Shown here piece after piece: positions 9,673-17,743 of a DNA stretch of 64,000 nucleotides; position 1 is the stretch's first letter; each line of letters starts with the position of its first letter. The DNA lies in the NCBI GenBank assembly GCA_002287035.1, contig NSKG01000002.1, positions 1 through 64,000 of the forward strand. Reading direction: 5' to 3'. The notes beneath the pieces are model-generated. The model saw nothing but the letters and a program-made list of their open reading frames with translations. It did not search any database and was not told the origin of the DNA. Made by a program: the position numbers and the translations under genes. The stretch comes from Pseudomonas sp. WN033. Its GTDB lineage: Bacteria > Pseudomonadota > Gammaproteobacteria > Pseudomonadales > Pseudomonadaceae.

Positions 9673-9744
9673 ACTTGCCTGGTTGCCGGAGCCAGTCAGG
9701 GAATAACAAGGCTTTCCGGCAGCATTGAGTGCAAGGGGTCACAA

Positions 9745-10389
9745 TTGATCAAGGTACTGGTGGTCGACGACCATGATCTCGTCCGCATGGGCATTAGTCG
9801 TATGCTGGGCGATGTGCCGGGTCTGGCAGTAGTAGGTGAGGCGGAGAGTGGGGAACGAGCGGTTTCCCTGGCTAGGTCACTCAAGCCCGACGTAGTGCTC
9901 ATGGATGTGCGTATGCCGGGAATTGGCGGCCTGGAAGCCACCCGAAAACTGGTCCAGCACGACAAGCATCTTAAGGTCATCGCGGTAACGGTATGCGACG
10001 AGGAACCTTTCCCCACCCGCCTGATGCAGGCTGGGGCGGCCGGCTACGTCACCAAGGGGGCGGCGCTGGAAGAAATGGTCAGCGCCATCCGTCAGGTGCA
10101 CTCGGGCCAGCGTTACATCAGTCCGACGATTGCTCAGCAACTGGCGCTCAAGTCCTTTGCCCCGGCAACCGACTCGCCGTTTGACAGTTTGTCCGAGCGA
10201 GAAATCCAGATCGCCCTGATGATCGTCAGTTGCGAGAAAGTCCAGAGCATTTCCGACAAGCTGTGTCTCAGCCCGAAAACCGTGAATACCTATCGTTACC
10301 GCATTTTTGACAAGCTAGGCATTACTAGCGATGTCGAGCTGACCCTGCTGGCAGTACGTCATGGCATGGTCGATACCGACCGCGCATGA
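9745..10389 (+). CDS. gacA: GacA/UvrY response regulator
   Basis: 214 residues of the NarL/LuxR response-regulator family. The receiver domain has D8/D9, phosphoacceptor D54 and K104; the LuxR-type helix-turn-helix is at about 145-205 ([31 protein letters not shown]). GacA is phosphorylated by GacS and activates the small RNAs rsmY/rsmZ, which relieve RsmA/CsrA repression of biofilm and secondary-metabolism genes. The start is TTG (9745) preceded by AAGGGG, the same unusual start known for Pseudomonas gacA; no in-frame ATG lies nearby. Its TGA overlaps the uvrC ATG, the conserved gacA-uvrC pair. Confidence 0.96.
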   Translation: MIKVLVVDDHDLVRMGISRMLGDVPGLAVVGEAESGERAVSLARSLKPDVVLMDVRMPGIGGLEATRKLVQHDKHLKVIAVTVCDEEPFPTRLMQAGAAGYVTKGAALEEMVSAIRQVHSGQRYISPTIAQQLALKSFAPATDSPFDSLSEREIQIALMIVSCEKVQSISDKLCLSPKTVNTYRYRIFDKLGITSDVELTLLAVRHGMVDTDRA

Positions 10390-12215
10390 ATCCAGTGGTG
10401 TTTGATGCCGCGGCCTTTCTGGCCACGGCAAGCAACAAACCGGGCGTTTACCGGATGCTCGACGAGCAGGGTGAACTGCTCTATGTGGGTAAAGCCAAGA
10501 ACCTCAAGAAGCGCCTGTCCAGCTATTTTCGCAAAACTGGCCTGAGCCCCAAGACCGAGGCTCTGGTAGCGCGTATCCGCCAGATCGACACCACCATCAC
10601 CGCTAATGAAACCGAGGCGTTGCTGCTGGAACAGAGCCTGATCAAACAGGTTCGCCCGCCGTACAACATCCTGTTGCGTGATGACAAGTCCTACCCCTAT
10701 GTCTACCTGTCCAGTCAGGACGAATTTCCCCGACTGGGGCTGCACCGTGGCGCCAAGAAGGCCAAGGGGCGCTATTTCGGGCCTTATCCGAGCGCCGGGG
10801 CGATCCGTGAAAGCCTTAACCTGCTGCAAAAGGCTTTTCAGGTGCGCCAGTGCGAGGACAGCTATTTCCGCAATCGCACCCGACCCTGTCTGCAATATCA
10901 GATCAAGCGCTGCAAAGGCCCGTGCGTCGGCTTGGTCGACCCGCAGGAATATGCCGAGGACGTGCGCCATTCGGTTATGTTTCTGGAAGGTCGCAGCAAT
11001 GCCCTGGCCAGTGAACTGAGCCAGAGTATGGAGCGGGCCGCCGAGCAACTGGATTTCGAGCGTGCGGCTGAATTGCGTGACCAGATAGCGCTGCTGCGCC
11101 AGGTGCAGGACCAGCAGAGCATGGATACCGAGCAGGGCAACGTCGATATTGTTGCTGCTGCCGTGGCGCCCGGTGGCGCCTGCGTACATGTGGTTATGGT
11201 ACGTCAGGGCAGGGTACTGGGCAGCAAGAACCATTTCCCACGGGTGCCGATCGAGCAAACTGCGGGGGAGGTGCTGGCGGCGTTTCTGCCGCAGTACTAT
11301 TTGGGCGTCAGCGAGCGTGAAGTTCCGGGCGAGATCATCGTCAATGCTGTGCACGACGACTTCCCGGTGATCATCGAAGCCTTGGCCCAGGCCCGCGGCT
11401 TTGGTGTCACCATCAGCCACCGGGTGCGCGGTACACGTAGCCGCTGGCAAGGCCTGGCGGTGACCAATGCCGAACAGGCCCTGGCCGGGATGCTCGCCAA
11501 CCGCCAGCATGTGCAGGCACGTTTCGAAGCCTTGCAGGAAGCGCTGGGGCTGGATGAACCACCAACCCGGCTGGAGTGCTTCGATATCAGCCACTCCAGC
11601 GGCGAGGCGACAGTTGCTTCCTGCGTAGTGTTCGGCCCGGAAGGACCGCTGAAAAGCGATTATCGGCGCTACAACATCGAAGGGGTGACGGCTGGTGACG
11701 ACTATGCGGCCATGCGCCAAGCCTTGAGCCGACGCTTTAGTAAGCTCAAGGACGGCGAGGGCAAAATGCCCGATATCCTGCTGGTCGATGGTGGCAAGGG
11801 ACAAATGAGCATGGCCCTGGAGGTAATTCAGGAACTGGCTATTCATGATCTGACCCTGCTCGGGGTGGCCAAGGGCGTAACGCGCAAGCCGGGGCTGGAA
11901 ACTCTGTACCTCAACGACACCCACCATGAACTGGTGCTACCCGCGCACTCGCCAGCGCTGCATCTGATTCAGCACATCCGCGATGAAGCTCACCGCTTTG
12001 CCATCACAGGACACCGTCAGCGGCGGGGCAAGGCCAGAACCACCTCCCCCCTGGAGGGGGTAGCCGGGGTTGGGCCCAAGCGCCGCCGGGAACTGCTCAA
12101 GCATTTTGGCGGGTTGCAAGCACTGGACCGCGCCAGCGTGCAGGAAATTGCCAAAGTGCCAGGTATCAATAAAAAGTTGGCCGAACTGATTTATGCCACC
12201 TTGCATAGTGATTAG
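10386..12215 (+). CDS. uvrC: Excinuclease ABC subunit C
   Basis: 609 residues, normal UvrC length. UvrC makes both incisions in nucleotide excision repair after UvrAB damage loading. Order of domains: GIY-YIG nuclease ([19 protein letters not shown], about 18-95), a cysteine-containing central region, UVR motif for UvrB contact (about 205-240, [18 protein letters not shown]), RNase H-like nuclease ([31 protein letters not shown]) and C-terminal helix-hairpin-helix motifs ([20 protein letters not shown]). It overlaps gacA by four bases. Confidence 0.98.
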   Translation: MNPVVFDAAAFLATASNKPGVYRMLDEQGELLYVGKAKNLKKRLSSYFRKTGLSPKTEALVARIRQIDTTITANETEALLLEQSLIKQVRPPYNILLRDDKSYPYVYLSSQDEFPRLGLHRGAKKAKGRYFGPYPSAGAIRESLNLLQKAFQVRQCEDSYFRNRTRPCLQYQIKRCKGPCVGLVDPQEYAEDVRHSVMFLEGRSNALASELSQSMERAAEQLDFERAAELRDQIALLRQVQDQQSMDTEQGNVDIVAAAVAPGGACVHVVMVRQGRVLGSKNHFPRVPIEQTAGEVLAAFLPQYYLGVSEREVPGEIIVNAVHDDFPVIIEALAQARGFGVTISHRVRGTRSRWQGLAVTNAEQALAGMLANRQHVQARFEALQEALGLDEPPTRLECFDISHSSGEATVASCVVFGPEGPLKSDYRRYNIEGVTAGDDYAAMRQALSRRFSKLKDGEGKMPDILLVDGGKGQMSMALEVIQELAIHDLTLLGVAKGVTRKPGLETLYLNDTHHELVLPAHSPALHLIQHIRDEAHRFAITGHRQRRGKARTTSPLEGVAGVGPKRRRELLKHFGGLQALDRASVQEIAKVPGINKKLAELIYATLHSD

Positions 12216-12303
12216 CCGGTAGTTTTTAACCCGGTATTACCGGCATAGGTAGTTTCCCGGCAGCCTGTTAGAATGCCTGCTTACTCAGCGTTGTAGATTG
12301 AAC

Positions 12304-12873
12304 ATGAATATCCCGAACATACTGACCCTGATGCGGGTGGTGTTGATCCCCATCTTCATTCTGCTGTACTACCTGCCGTTCCACTGGAGCTATCTGGGGG
12401 CCGCCATCATCTTCACTCTGGCCAGCGTGACCGACTGGCTGGATGGCTACCTGGCGCGCAGACTGCAGCAGAGCACGCCTTTTGGCGCCTTTCTTGACCC
12501 GGTAGCCGACAAGTTGATGGTTGCGGTTGCCTTGATTTTGCTGGTTCAGAGCCATGGCAATTTCTGGATTACCGCTCCGGCAGTGGTCATCATTGGCCGT
12601 GAGATCGTGATTTCCGCATTGCGCGAATGGATGGCTGAGCTGGGAGCTCGGGCTCATGTAGCGGTTTCCAATCTGGGTAAATACAAGACCGCTGCGCAGA
12701 TGATTGCATTGGTGGTGTTGCTGGCCAACCCGCCAGCGCTGACCTACTGGGTGATTACTGGCTACGTGCTGCTGATGATTTCGGCCGTCCTGACGCTCTG
12801 GTCCATGGCGGTCTACCTGAAGGCTGCCTGGCCGCACATGAGCATGGATGCTGATCAAAAAAACGACGAATAA
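12304..12873 (+). CDS. pgsA: CDP-diacylglycerol-glycerol-3-phosphate 3-phosphatidyltransferase
   Basis: 189 residues from the ATG at 12304; a TTG two codons earlier is in frame, but the MNIPNILTLMR start matches the family. The enzyme makes phosphatidylglycerophosphate, the committed step to phosphatidylglycerol and cardiolipin, in the inner membrane. The CDP-alcohol phosphatidyltransferase signature is intact (DWLDGYLARR...GAFLDPVADK: D, DG, AR, G, D, D spacing). Hydrophobic helices cover most of the rest. It follows uvrC in the conserved gacA-uvrC-pgsA order and precedes tRNA-Gly. Confidence 0.96.
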   Translation: MNIPNILTLMRVVLIPIFILLYYLPFHWSYLGAAIIFTLASVTDWLDGYLARRLQQSTPFGAFLDPVADKLMVAVALILLVQSHGNFWITAPAVVIIGREIVISALREWMAELGARAHVAVSNLGKYKTAAQMIALVVLLANPPALTYWVITGYVLLMISAVLTLWSMAVYLKAAWPHMSMDADQKNDE

Positions 12874-12891
12874 CTTTTTTGAATCAATGAC

Positions 12892-12919
12892 TTGACAGCC
12901 CGTTGCAGATCGCTAGAAT
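12892..12919 (+). promoter_or_regulatory. Sigma70 promoter of tRNA-Gly
   Basis: A perfect -35 hexamer TTGACA (12892-12897), a 16-base spacer and TAGAAT as -10 (12914-12919) stand just upstream of the tRNA, followed by a GC-rich start region (GGGCGCC) typical of stringently controlled stable-RNA promoters. Confidence 0.8.
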
Positions 12920-12934
12920 GGGCGCCATTCCAAA

Positions 12935-13010
<76 letters not shown>

Positions 13011-13018
13011 AATTATAG

Positions 13019-13055
13019 AAAGGCCGGTTAGGGATATCCCTAACCGGCCTTTTTA
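13019..13055 (+). terminator. Strong terminator after tRNA-Gly
   Basis: A perfect 30-base palindrome (13021-13050; arms AGGCCGGTTAGGGAT/ATCCCTAACCGGCCT) is followed by TTTTT. It separates tRNA-Gly from the symporter genes and from the other two tRNAs. Confidence 0.92.
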
Positions 13056-13243
13056 GTTTCAGCCTTCCTCTCATCTTGCTTGCTGCGACAGGTCGCCTCT
13101 TTGCCCCCATTGCGAGGCAATTACCTAAGACTAATGTCGGGGATTCACTCTCAAGCGTTCTTTAGCAGAATGAATTCACGGAAGACTCCAGCGTTCGTGG
13201 AATTTCCCAATTTGGTCTTAACAAGAAAGTGGAGAGCAATACG

Positions 13244-13501
13244 ATGGCAGATAAAGAAAAAGCTGCTGCATACTGGTCGGCGAACCTTCGCTTGATCCTC
13301 GGTAGCCTTGTGATCTGGGCATTATGTTCCTTTGGCTTTGGCATCCTTCTGCGGCCCATGCTGTCTGGCATACCCGTAGGTGGGGCCGATCTCGGCTTCT
13401 GGTTCGCTCAGCAAGGCTCGATTCTGATCTTTCTGGCTTTGATCTTCTTCTATGCCTGGAGAATGAACAAGCTGGATAAAGAATTCGGCCTGGAGGAATA
13501 A
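13244..13501 (+). CDS. DUF4212 small subunit of sodium:solute symporter
   Basis: 85 residues from the ATG at 13244, preceded by GTGGAGAG; an earlier in-frame GTG (13229) is less likely. Two transmembrane segments (about 21-42 and 50-72) follow an N-terminal AAYWSANLRLI motif, and the end YAWRMNKLDKEF is typical of DUF4212 proteins. These are always encoded next to a large SSS-family symporter and are taken to be its accessory subunit. The symporter starts four bases downstream. Confidence 0.88.
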   Translation: MADKEKAAAYWSANLRLILGSLVIWALCSFGFGILLRPMLSGIPVGGADLGFWFAQQGSILIFLALIFFYAWRMNKLDKEFGLEE

Positions 13502-13505
13502 GAGA

Positions 13506-15269
13506 ATGAGCCAATTTGTAATCAACCTGCTCTTTGTTGGCGCCTCCTTCATGCTCTATATCGGTATTGCGATCTGGGCTCGGGCTGGTTCCACCAAGGA
13601 GTTCTATGTTGCTGGCGGAGGCGTACACCCGGTCACCAACGGCATGGCAACTGCGGCTGACTGGATGTCTGCAGCTTCCTTTATCTCGATGGCTGGCCTG
13701 ATCTCGGTCGGCTACGTTAACTCTTCCTTCCTGATGGGCTGGACTGGCGGTTTCGTGCTGCTGGCCATGCTGCTGGCGCCTTACCTGCGCAAATTTGGCA
13801 AGTTTACCGTGCCGGACTTTGTGGGTGACCGTTTCAACAGCAAAGCTGCCCGGGTAGTGGCGGTTATCTGTCTGCTGGTGATCTCGACCACATATGTAAT
13901 TGGTCAGATGACCGGGGCAGGGGTGGCATTTGCCCGCTTCCTGGAAGTGAGCAGCACCGCTGGCCTGATCATTGCCTCCTGCATCGTGTTCGTCTATGCG
14001 GTATTGGGCGGCATGAAGGGCATCACCTACACTCAGGTGGCCCAGTATGTGGTACTGATTGTGGCCTACACCATTCCGGCGATCTTCATCTCTCTGCAGA
14101 TGACCGGTCACCTGCTGCCGCAGACTGGTCTGTTCGGCACTCACACCGAATCGGGTATCCCGATGCTGCAGAAGCTGGATGAAGTGGTTCGTGAGCTTGG
14201 CTTCCAGGACTACACTGCTGACGTCTCCAACAAGCTGAACATGTTCCTGTTCACCATGTCGCTGATGATCGGTACTGCCGGCCTGCCGCACGTGATCATT
14301 CGTTTCTTCACCGTACCGAAGGTGGCTGATGCGCGCTGGTCCGCTGGCTGGGCGCTGGTGTTTATCGCCATCCTCTACACCACCGCTCCGGCAGTGGCTT
14401 CCATGGGGCGTCTGAACCTGATCAACACCATCTACCCCGATGGTCCGAGCGCTCCGGCACTGGAATACGCCGAGCGTCCGCAGTGGCTGCAGACCTGGGA
14501 AGATACCGGCCTGGTTCGTTTCGAGGACAAGAACAACGACGGTCGCATCCAGATGTACAACGAGGCACCTGCCTTTGCTGAAACTGCTGAAGCACGTGGC
14601 TGGGCCGGCAACGAGCTGGTGGTCAACAACGACATTCTGGTACTGGCCAACCCGGAAATCGCCAACCTGCCAGGCTGGGTCATCGGTCTGATTGCTGCCG
14701 GTGGTATTGCCGCAGCACTCTCGACCGCAGCAGGTCTATTGCTGGCGATCTCCTCGGCTATCAGTCATGACCTGATCAAGAACATGATCAATCCCAAAAT
14801 CAGTGAGAAGGGGGAGATGCTCGCCGCGCGTATTTCCATGGCGGTGGCCATTGCGATTGCCACCTGGCTAGGGATCAATCCACCGGGCTTTGCAGCGCAG
14901 GTGGTGGCCCTGGCCTTTGGTATCGCCGCAGCGTCGATCTTCCCGGTACTGATGATGGGTATCTTCTCCAAACGCATCAACAGCAAAGGCGCGGTACTGG
15001 GTATGCTGGCTGGTCTGCTGAGCACCACCATTTACATCTTCCTGTATCTGGGCTGGTTCTTCATTCCAGGCACCAACACCCTGGCCAACGTTCCGGACAA
15101 CTGGTTGTTCGGCATCTCCCCGCTGTCGTTCGGTGCGGTGGGCGCGCTTATCAACTTTGCCGTAGCCTTTGGGGTATCCTATCTGACCGAAGAGCCGCCG
15201 CAGGAAATTCAGGATCTGGTGGAAAGCGTTCGCTATCCCAAGGGTGCTGGTGACGCTGTGGCACACTGA
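13506..15269 (+). CDS. Sodium:solute symporter (SSS family, acetate/monocarboxylate type)
   Basis: 587 residues with about 13 hydrophobic helices. The N-terminal ARAGSTKEFYVAGGGVHPVTNGMATAADWMSAASFISMAG region is the hallmark of ActP/VC2705-like sodium:solute symporters. A hydrophilic loop of about 60 residues near 320-375 (WEDTGLVRFEDKNNDGRIQM) interrupts the membrane core, as in the DUF4212-partnered subgroup. The substrate is probably acetate or another short carboxylate; this is inferred from the family and from prpE and the DUF294 gene nearby. It is cotranscribed with the DUF4212 gene and ends before a terminator at 15315. Confidence 0.85.
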   Translation: MSQFVINLLFVGASFMLYIGIAIWARAGSTKEFYVAGGGVHPVTNGMATAADWMSAASFISMAGLISVGYVNSSFLMGWTGGFVLLAMLLAPYLRKFGKFTVPDFVGDRFNSKAARVVAVICLLVISTTYVIGQMTGAGVAFARFLEVSSTAGLIIASCIVFVYAVLGGMKGITYTQVAQYVVLIVAYTIPAIFISLQMTGHLLPQTGLFGTHTESGIPMLQKLDEVVRELGFQDYTADVSNKLNMFLFTMSLMIGTAGLPHVIIRFFTVPKVADARWSAGWALVFIAILYTTAPAVASMGRLNLINTIYPDGPSAPALEYAERPQWLQTWEDTGLVRFEDKNNDGRIQMYNEAPAFAETAEARGWAGNELVVNNDILVLANPEIANLPGWVIGLIAAGGIAAALSTAAGLLLAISSAISHDLIKNMINPKISEKGEMLAARISMAVAIAIATWLGINPPGFAAQVVALAFGIAAASIFPVLMMGIFSKRINSKGAVLGMLAGLLSTTIYIFLYLGWFFIPGTNTLANVPDNWLFGISPLSFGAVGALINFAVAFGVSYLTEEPPQEIQDLVESVRYPKGAGDAVAH

Positions 15270-15314
15270 GAGTAATCCTGAGCGCAGTGCTATGCTGCGC
15301 TCATGACTCAACCC

Positions 15315-15347
15315 GCGGGCTTCCTCTTCGGAAGCCCGCCTTGTTTT
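15315..15347 (+). terminator. Terminator after symporter gene
   Basis: A perfect 10-bp stem, GCGGGCTTCC (15315-15324) and GGAAGCCCGC (15330-15339), five-base loop, then CTTGTTTTC. Confidence 0.85.
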
Positions 15348-15360
15348 CGAGACATACTTT

Positions 15361-15867
15361 ATGATCTGGCATTTGGTCGCGCTGGCCGCGGCAGGTTTGG
15401 GGGCAGCAGGGATCGGGTTTCTGTTGCGAGCCGCCTCTGGCAGGAAGCTGCCGAAATGGATAGTCCCGGTCTTTGCCGGTCTGGGGATGCTGACTTACCA
15501 GATTTACTACGAGTATTACTGGTTCGAGCACAAGCAGAGCCAGCTGCCTGCAAGTTCTGTGGTGGTCGCAACCGAACAGCAGCAGGCGATCTGGCGACCC
15601 TGGACCTATCTGCTGCCGATGACGGTCGGTTTCAGCGTGGTGGATCGCAGCAATCTGGCCGAGGTTCAGCTGGATAACAACCAGATCAAGCGTTTCATCC
15701 TGTATCGCTTCCAGAAAGAGTACGTGGATCTGGTCAGCCATCAGCCCCATCTGCTCAACTGTGACACCCAGGAACTGGTCCCGGAGGCCGATGACGGCAG
15801 CCTGCGGCCTGAGCTGATGCGTAAGCTGGATAGCGACGATCCATTGTATCTGGCCGTTTGCCGCTAG
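15361..15867 (+). CDS. Conserved hypothetical membrane-anchored protein
   Basis: 168 residues, not recognised by function. The N-terminus has two hydrophobic segments (about 3-22 and 34-50), after which a soluble domain contains WRPWTYLLPMTVGFSVVDR and FILYRFQKEYVDLVSHQPHLL and a single cysteine in LLNCDTQE. The pattern suggests an inner-membrane protein with a periplasmic or cytoplasmic domain. The ATG lies just after the symporter terminator with no clear SD. Codon use looks like its neighbours, so it is probably a real chromosomal gene. Confidence 0.7.
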   Translation: MIWHLVALAAAGLGAAGIGFLLRAASGRKLPKWIVPVFAGLGMLTYQIYYEYYWFEHKQSQLPASSVVVATEQQQAIWRPWTYLLPMTVGFSVVDRSNLAEVQLDNNQIKRFILYRFQKEYVDLVSHQPHLLNCDTQELVPEADDGSLRPELMRKLDSDDPLYLAVCR

Positions 15868-16055
15868 GATGCAAAGCAAGTGCAGTGAAGTTCTCAGACT
15901 GCGCTTGCCAAGCACCAGCAATTAGGACATAATGCTGCCCGTCGACAGCAAGGCAGCAAAAATGCCAGTCTTATCAATAGGATAAGATTAAATTTTGAGC
16001 AAAGCCGGTTCGACGCCGTTACGCGATCTCACCCACTGCGTAATGGTCCCTATGA

Positions 16056-16129
16056 GGCCGGGTGGCAGAGTGGTTATGCAGCGGATTGCAAATCCGTGAA
16101 CGCCGGTTCGATTCCGACCTCGGCCTCCA
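16056..16129 (+). tRNA. tRNA-Cys (anticodon GCA)
   Basis: A 74-base cloverleaf: acceptor GGCCGGG/CTCGGCC (one G-U), anticodon GCA at 16088-16090 in loop TTGCAAA, T-loop TTCGATT, encoded CCA. It lies 11 bases before tRNA-Leu, so the two form one transcript. Confidence 0.97.
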
Positions 16130-16140
16130 TTTATTTCCTC

Positions 16141-16228
16141 GCCCGGATGGCGAAACTGGTAGACGCACGAGACTTAAAATCTTGCGGTCATTGCGACCGT
16201 GCCGGTTCGATTCCGGCTCCGGGCACCA
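16141..16228 (+). tRNA. tRNA-Leu (anticodon TAA)
   Basis: An 88-base class II tRNA with acceptor GCCCGGA/TCCGGGC, anticodon TAA at 16175-16177 in loop CTTAAAA, a long variable arm (CGGTCATTGCGACCG) and encoded CCA. No integrase or tRNA 3'-end duplication was seen downstream. Confidence 0.97.
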
Positions 16229-16324
16229 TTCTCTTCGATGACTTACCAGCCATACGGGTATATCCCGAACCTTCCTAAGCTTATTGAATTGGCGTAATGG
16301 CCATTTGAAATGGCTTTAATGTCC

Positions 16325-16342
16325 TGTTTCAATCCTGAAACA
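16325..16342. promoter_or_regulatory. Upstream palindrome 1 of fap operon (putative activator site)
   Basis: A perfect inverted repeat TGTTTCA-ATCC-TGAAACA, 285 bases before the fapA start. It is one of three like sites; the shared 18-bp shape and the location upstream of a sigma54 promoter mark it as a probable enhancer site for a dimeric Fis-type helix-turn-helix activator. Confidence 0.75.
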
Positions 16343-16365
16343 GCCGGTCACAAATCCTCTGCTAC

Positions 16366-16383
16366 TGTTACAGCGCTGAAACA
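16366..16383. promoter_or_regulatory. Upstream palindrome 2 of fap operon (putative activator site)
   Basis: TGTTACA-GCGC-TGAAACA, matching the other two sites with one mismatch in the left arm. It is 41 bases (about four helical turns) from site 1, so both would face the same side of the DNA. Confidence 0.72.
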
Positions 16384-16467
16384 CTGCAGGACAATTTTCG
16401 AGGTTACTTCAAGCCTGCGGGCGCTCGGGCCTTCACCAAGTAAAAGCCAGAAGCAGGCTGATAAAAG

Positions 16468-16485
16468 TGTTTCATTGATGAAACA
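16468..16485. promoter_or_regulatory. Upstream palindrome 3 of fap operon (putative activator site)
   Basis: A perfect inverted repeat TGTTTCA-TTGA-TGAAACA, 102 bases after site 2 and centred about 100 bases before the predicted transcription start, a normal enhancer distance for a sigma54 activator. The A/T-rich stretch at 16515-16549 between it and the promoter could ease DNA looping. Confidence 0.75.
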
Positions 16486-16548
16486 GGTCGCGTCGAAACC
16501 TTCTCCGAAAAAACACCTATCTCATTAAAATATAAGAATTTTTATTTT

Positions 16549-16566
16549 CAGGCATGAGTTCTGCTT
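16549..16566 (+). promoter_or_regulatory. Sigma54 (-24/-12) promoter of fap operon
   Basis: CAGGCATGAGTTCTGCTT has GG at 16551-16552 and GC at 16563-16564 with exactly ten bases between, close to the TGGCACG-N4-TTGC consensus. The predicted start, near 16576, leaves a leader of about 34 bases to fapA. The 381-base gap between tRNA-Leu and fapA holds this promoter and the three palindromes; no gene was seen in it. Confidence 0.75.
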
Positions 16567-16609
16567 TGTTTGGGGCGGTTACACCCAACAACATAAGCGA
16601 ATAAAAGCC

Positions 16610-17101
16610 ATGGACACAGGACGTATCGTAAGGCTGCGGTATTTGTTGTTCTTTTTCTGCCTGCTGCCTGCCATTGTCATGACGCCTCCCGCATTCGCTG
16701 CCGGCGGTGACATCATTATTATCCGCGAGGTTCAGCCTCGTAGTGCAACACGTCCGCCACTGGTCCCCGATCCCAATCCACATATAGTCAACCCCAAGCC
16801 CAATGCGGTCATTGATCAGGGGCTGGGCAATCTGACGGCTCCCGGTGAACTCAGCGACAGTGACTTCGCCAACATCACCGGGGGACACGGGATTCAGCAC
16901 CATCTGACCAATCCTCAGGGGCCGCATGCGGTCGGGGAGCACGTTCAGCGCGGCAGTGCCGGTGTCAATCTGCAGAATATCCCTGCATCTCCGGGAGCCA
17001 GCCACAGCGGTGGCAGTCGCCTTGGCAACAATATCGATGGCCAGGTCAATCGAAGCCTGCAGCAGGGTTTGAGTCCACTGCAGCAGTTGCAAGGACGATA
17101 G
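16610..17101 (+). CDS. fapA: FapA-like periplasmic protein of functional amyloid system
   Basis: 163 residues with a signal peptide (cleavage probably after PAFA, about residue 30). The mature part is Pro/Gly/Asn-rich and low in hydrophobics (RPPLVPDPNPHIVNPKPNAV, GGHGIQHHLTNPQGPH) and ends NIDGQVNRSLQQGLSPLQQL. It is the first gene of a six-gene set in the order and sizes of fapABCDEF; in Pseudomonas FapA is thought to control the balance of FapB and FapC in the fibre. The assignment rests on position, size, signal peptide and the C-terminal repeat-like segment, not on a strong motif. The SD is weak (AAGCGAATAAAAGCC). Confidence 0.68.
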   Translation: MDTGRIVRLRYLLFFFCLLPAIVMTPPAFAAGGDIIIIREVQPRSATRPPLVPDPNPHIVNPKPNAVIDQGLGNLTAPGELSDSDFANITGGHGIQHHLTNPQGPHAVGEHVQRGSAGVNLQNIPASPGASHSGGSRLGNNIDGQVNRSLQQGLSPLQQLQGR

Positions 17102-17118
17102 TCACAAGGAGTTCGATC

Positions 17119-17700
17119 ATGCGTACAACCATGCGGCACGCCCTGAGTTTTGCTCTGGCGCTGAGCTTCTGCGCGCAGCTCTCGGCGGATCAGCAAGATC
17201 AGGCCCAGATCCATAATTCGCTCCAGGGCTACAGCGGCAACGCCATGGTCAACCAGGCGGCCGGCAGTGCTCAGCAACAGGTCAATGCCCGGGCCATTGC
17301 CGCCGGTGAGCATGCCTCGGTTCAGGTCCGCCAGCAGCGCGGGCAGATTGCCGAAGAGGCCGGCCAGTTGGATGCCAGCAGTCATATCACAGGCAATGCA
17401 TTCAGTGCCGGCAACGGCATCCTGGGGGTCAATCAGAGTGCCGGTGTTGGCAATCAGCAGATCAATGCTTTCAGGCTGGGTTTTGGTGCCCTGCCGGAAA
17501 GCCTTGACGACAGTGGGCTGGCGCAAAGCGCTGCGCCGCTGTCGCTCAACTCGGGTGCAGAAGTACCCAACAACGGCGAACGTCTGGTCGAGATTGATGA
17601 CCAGGCCTTTGTGGGAAGTCGTGGCGCGGTGCAACTGAACCAGAGCGCTGGGGTTGGTAACCGGTCGGTAAACAACCTCGGCATACGGATCATCGATTGA
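17119..17700 (+). CDS. fapB: FapB-like minor amyloid subunit
   Basis: 193 residues with a signal peptide of about 23. Three imperfect repeats with a spacing of about 60-70 residues carry the core G-x3-VNQ-x-AG-x2-NQQ-x-N: around 38-57 (GYSGNAMVNQAAGSAQQQVN), 98-117 (GNGILGVNQSAGVGNQQIN) and 167-186 (GSRGAVQLNQSAGVGNRSVN). This Gln/Asn/Gly/Ala-rich pattern is that of Fap amyloid repeats and fits FapB, the proposed nucleator. Unusually, it has no C-terminal Cys-x-x-Cys, a motif I recall as conserved in Fap fibre proteins; its only cysteine (C18) is in the signal peptide. SD AAGGAG precedes the ATG. Confidence 0.78.
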   Translation: MRTTMRHALSFALALSFCAQLSADQQDQAQIHNSLQGYSGNAMVNQAAGSAQQQVNARAIAAGEHASVQVRQQRGQIAEEAGQLDASSHITGNAFSAGNGILGVNQSAGVGNQQINAFRLGFGALPESLDDSGLAQSAAPLSLNSGAEVPNNGERLVEIDDQAFVGSRGAVQLNQSAGVGNRSVNNLGIRIID

Positions 17701-17743
17701 TTCGTTGGCAGTCAACTAAACGCAACACAAGGAGATCCACATC

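Noticed and set aside
10359..11927. Long open frame on the minus strand across uvrC (and similar long frames opposite etfA, prpE and others)
   Set aside because: These are mirror frames of GC-biased coding sequence; they lack start signals and family motifs, while the plus-strand genes are unmistakable.
16005..16030. GCCGGTTCGACGCCG upstream of tRNA-Cys, resembling a tRNA T-arm
   Set aside because: The flanking bases do not pair into a T-stem and no acceptor or anticodon arm is present, so it is not a tRNA remnant that can be supported.
16310..16528. Open frame of 72 codons inside the fap control region
   Set aside because: It covers the palindromes and has no SD or recognisable composition; the region is better explained as regulatory DNA.
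16141..16610. Genomic-island attachment at the 3' end of tRNA-Leu
   Set aside because: No integrase gene and no repeated tRNA 3' segment was found downstream; the fap operon that follows looks native in composition.
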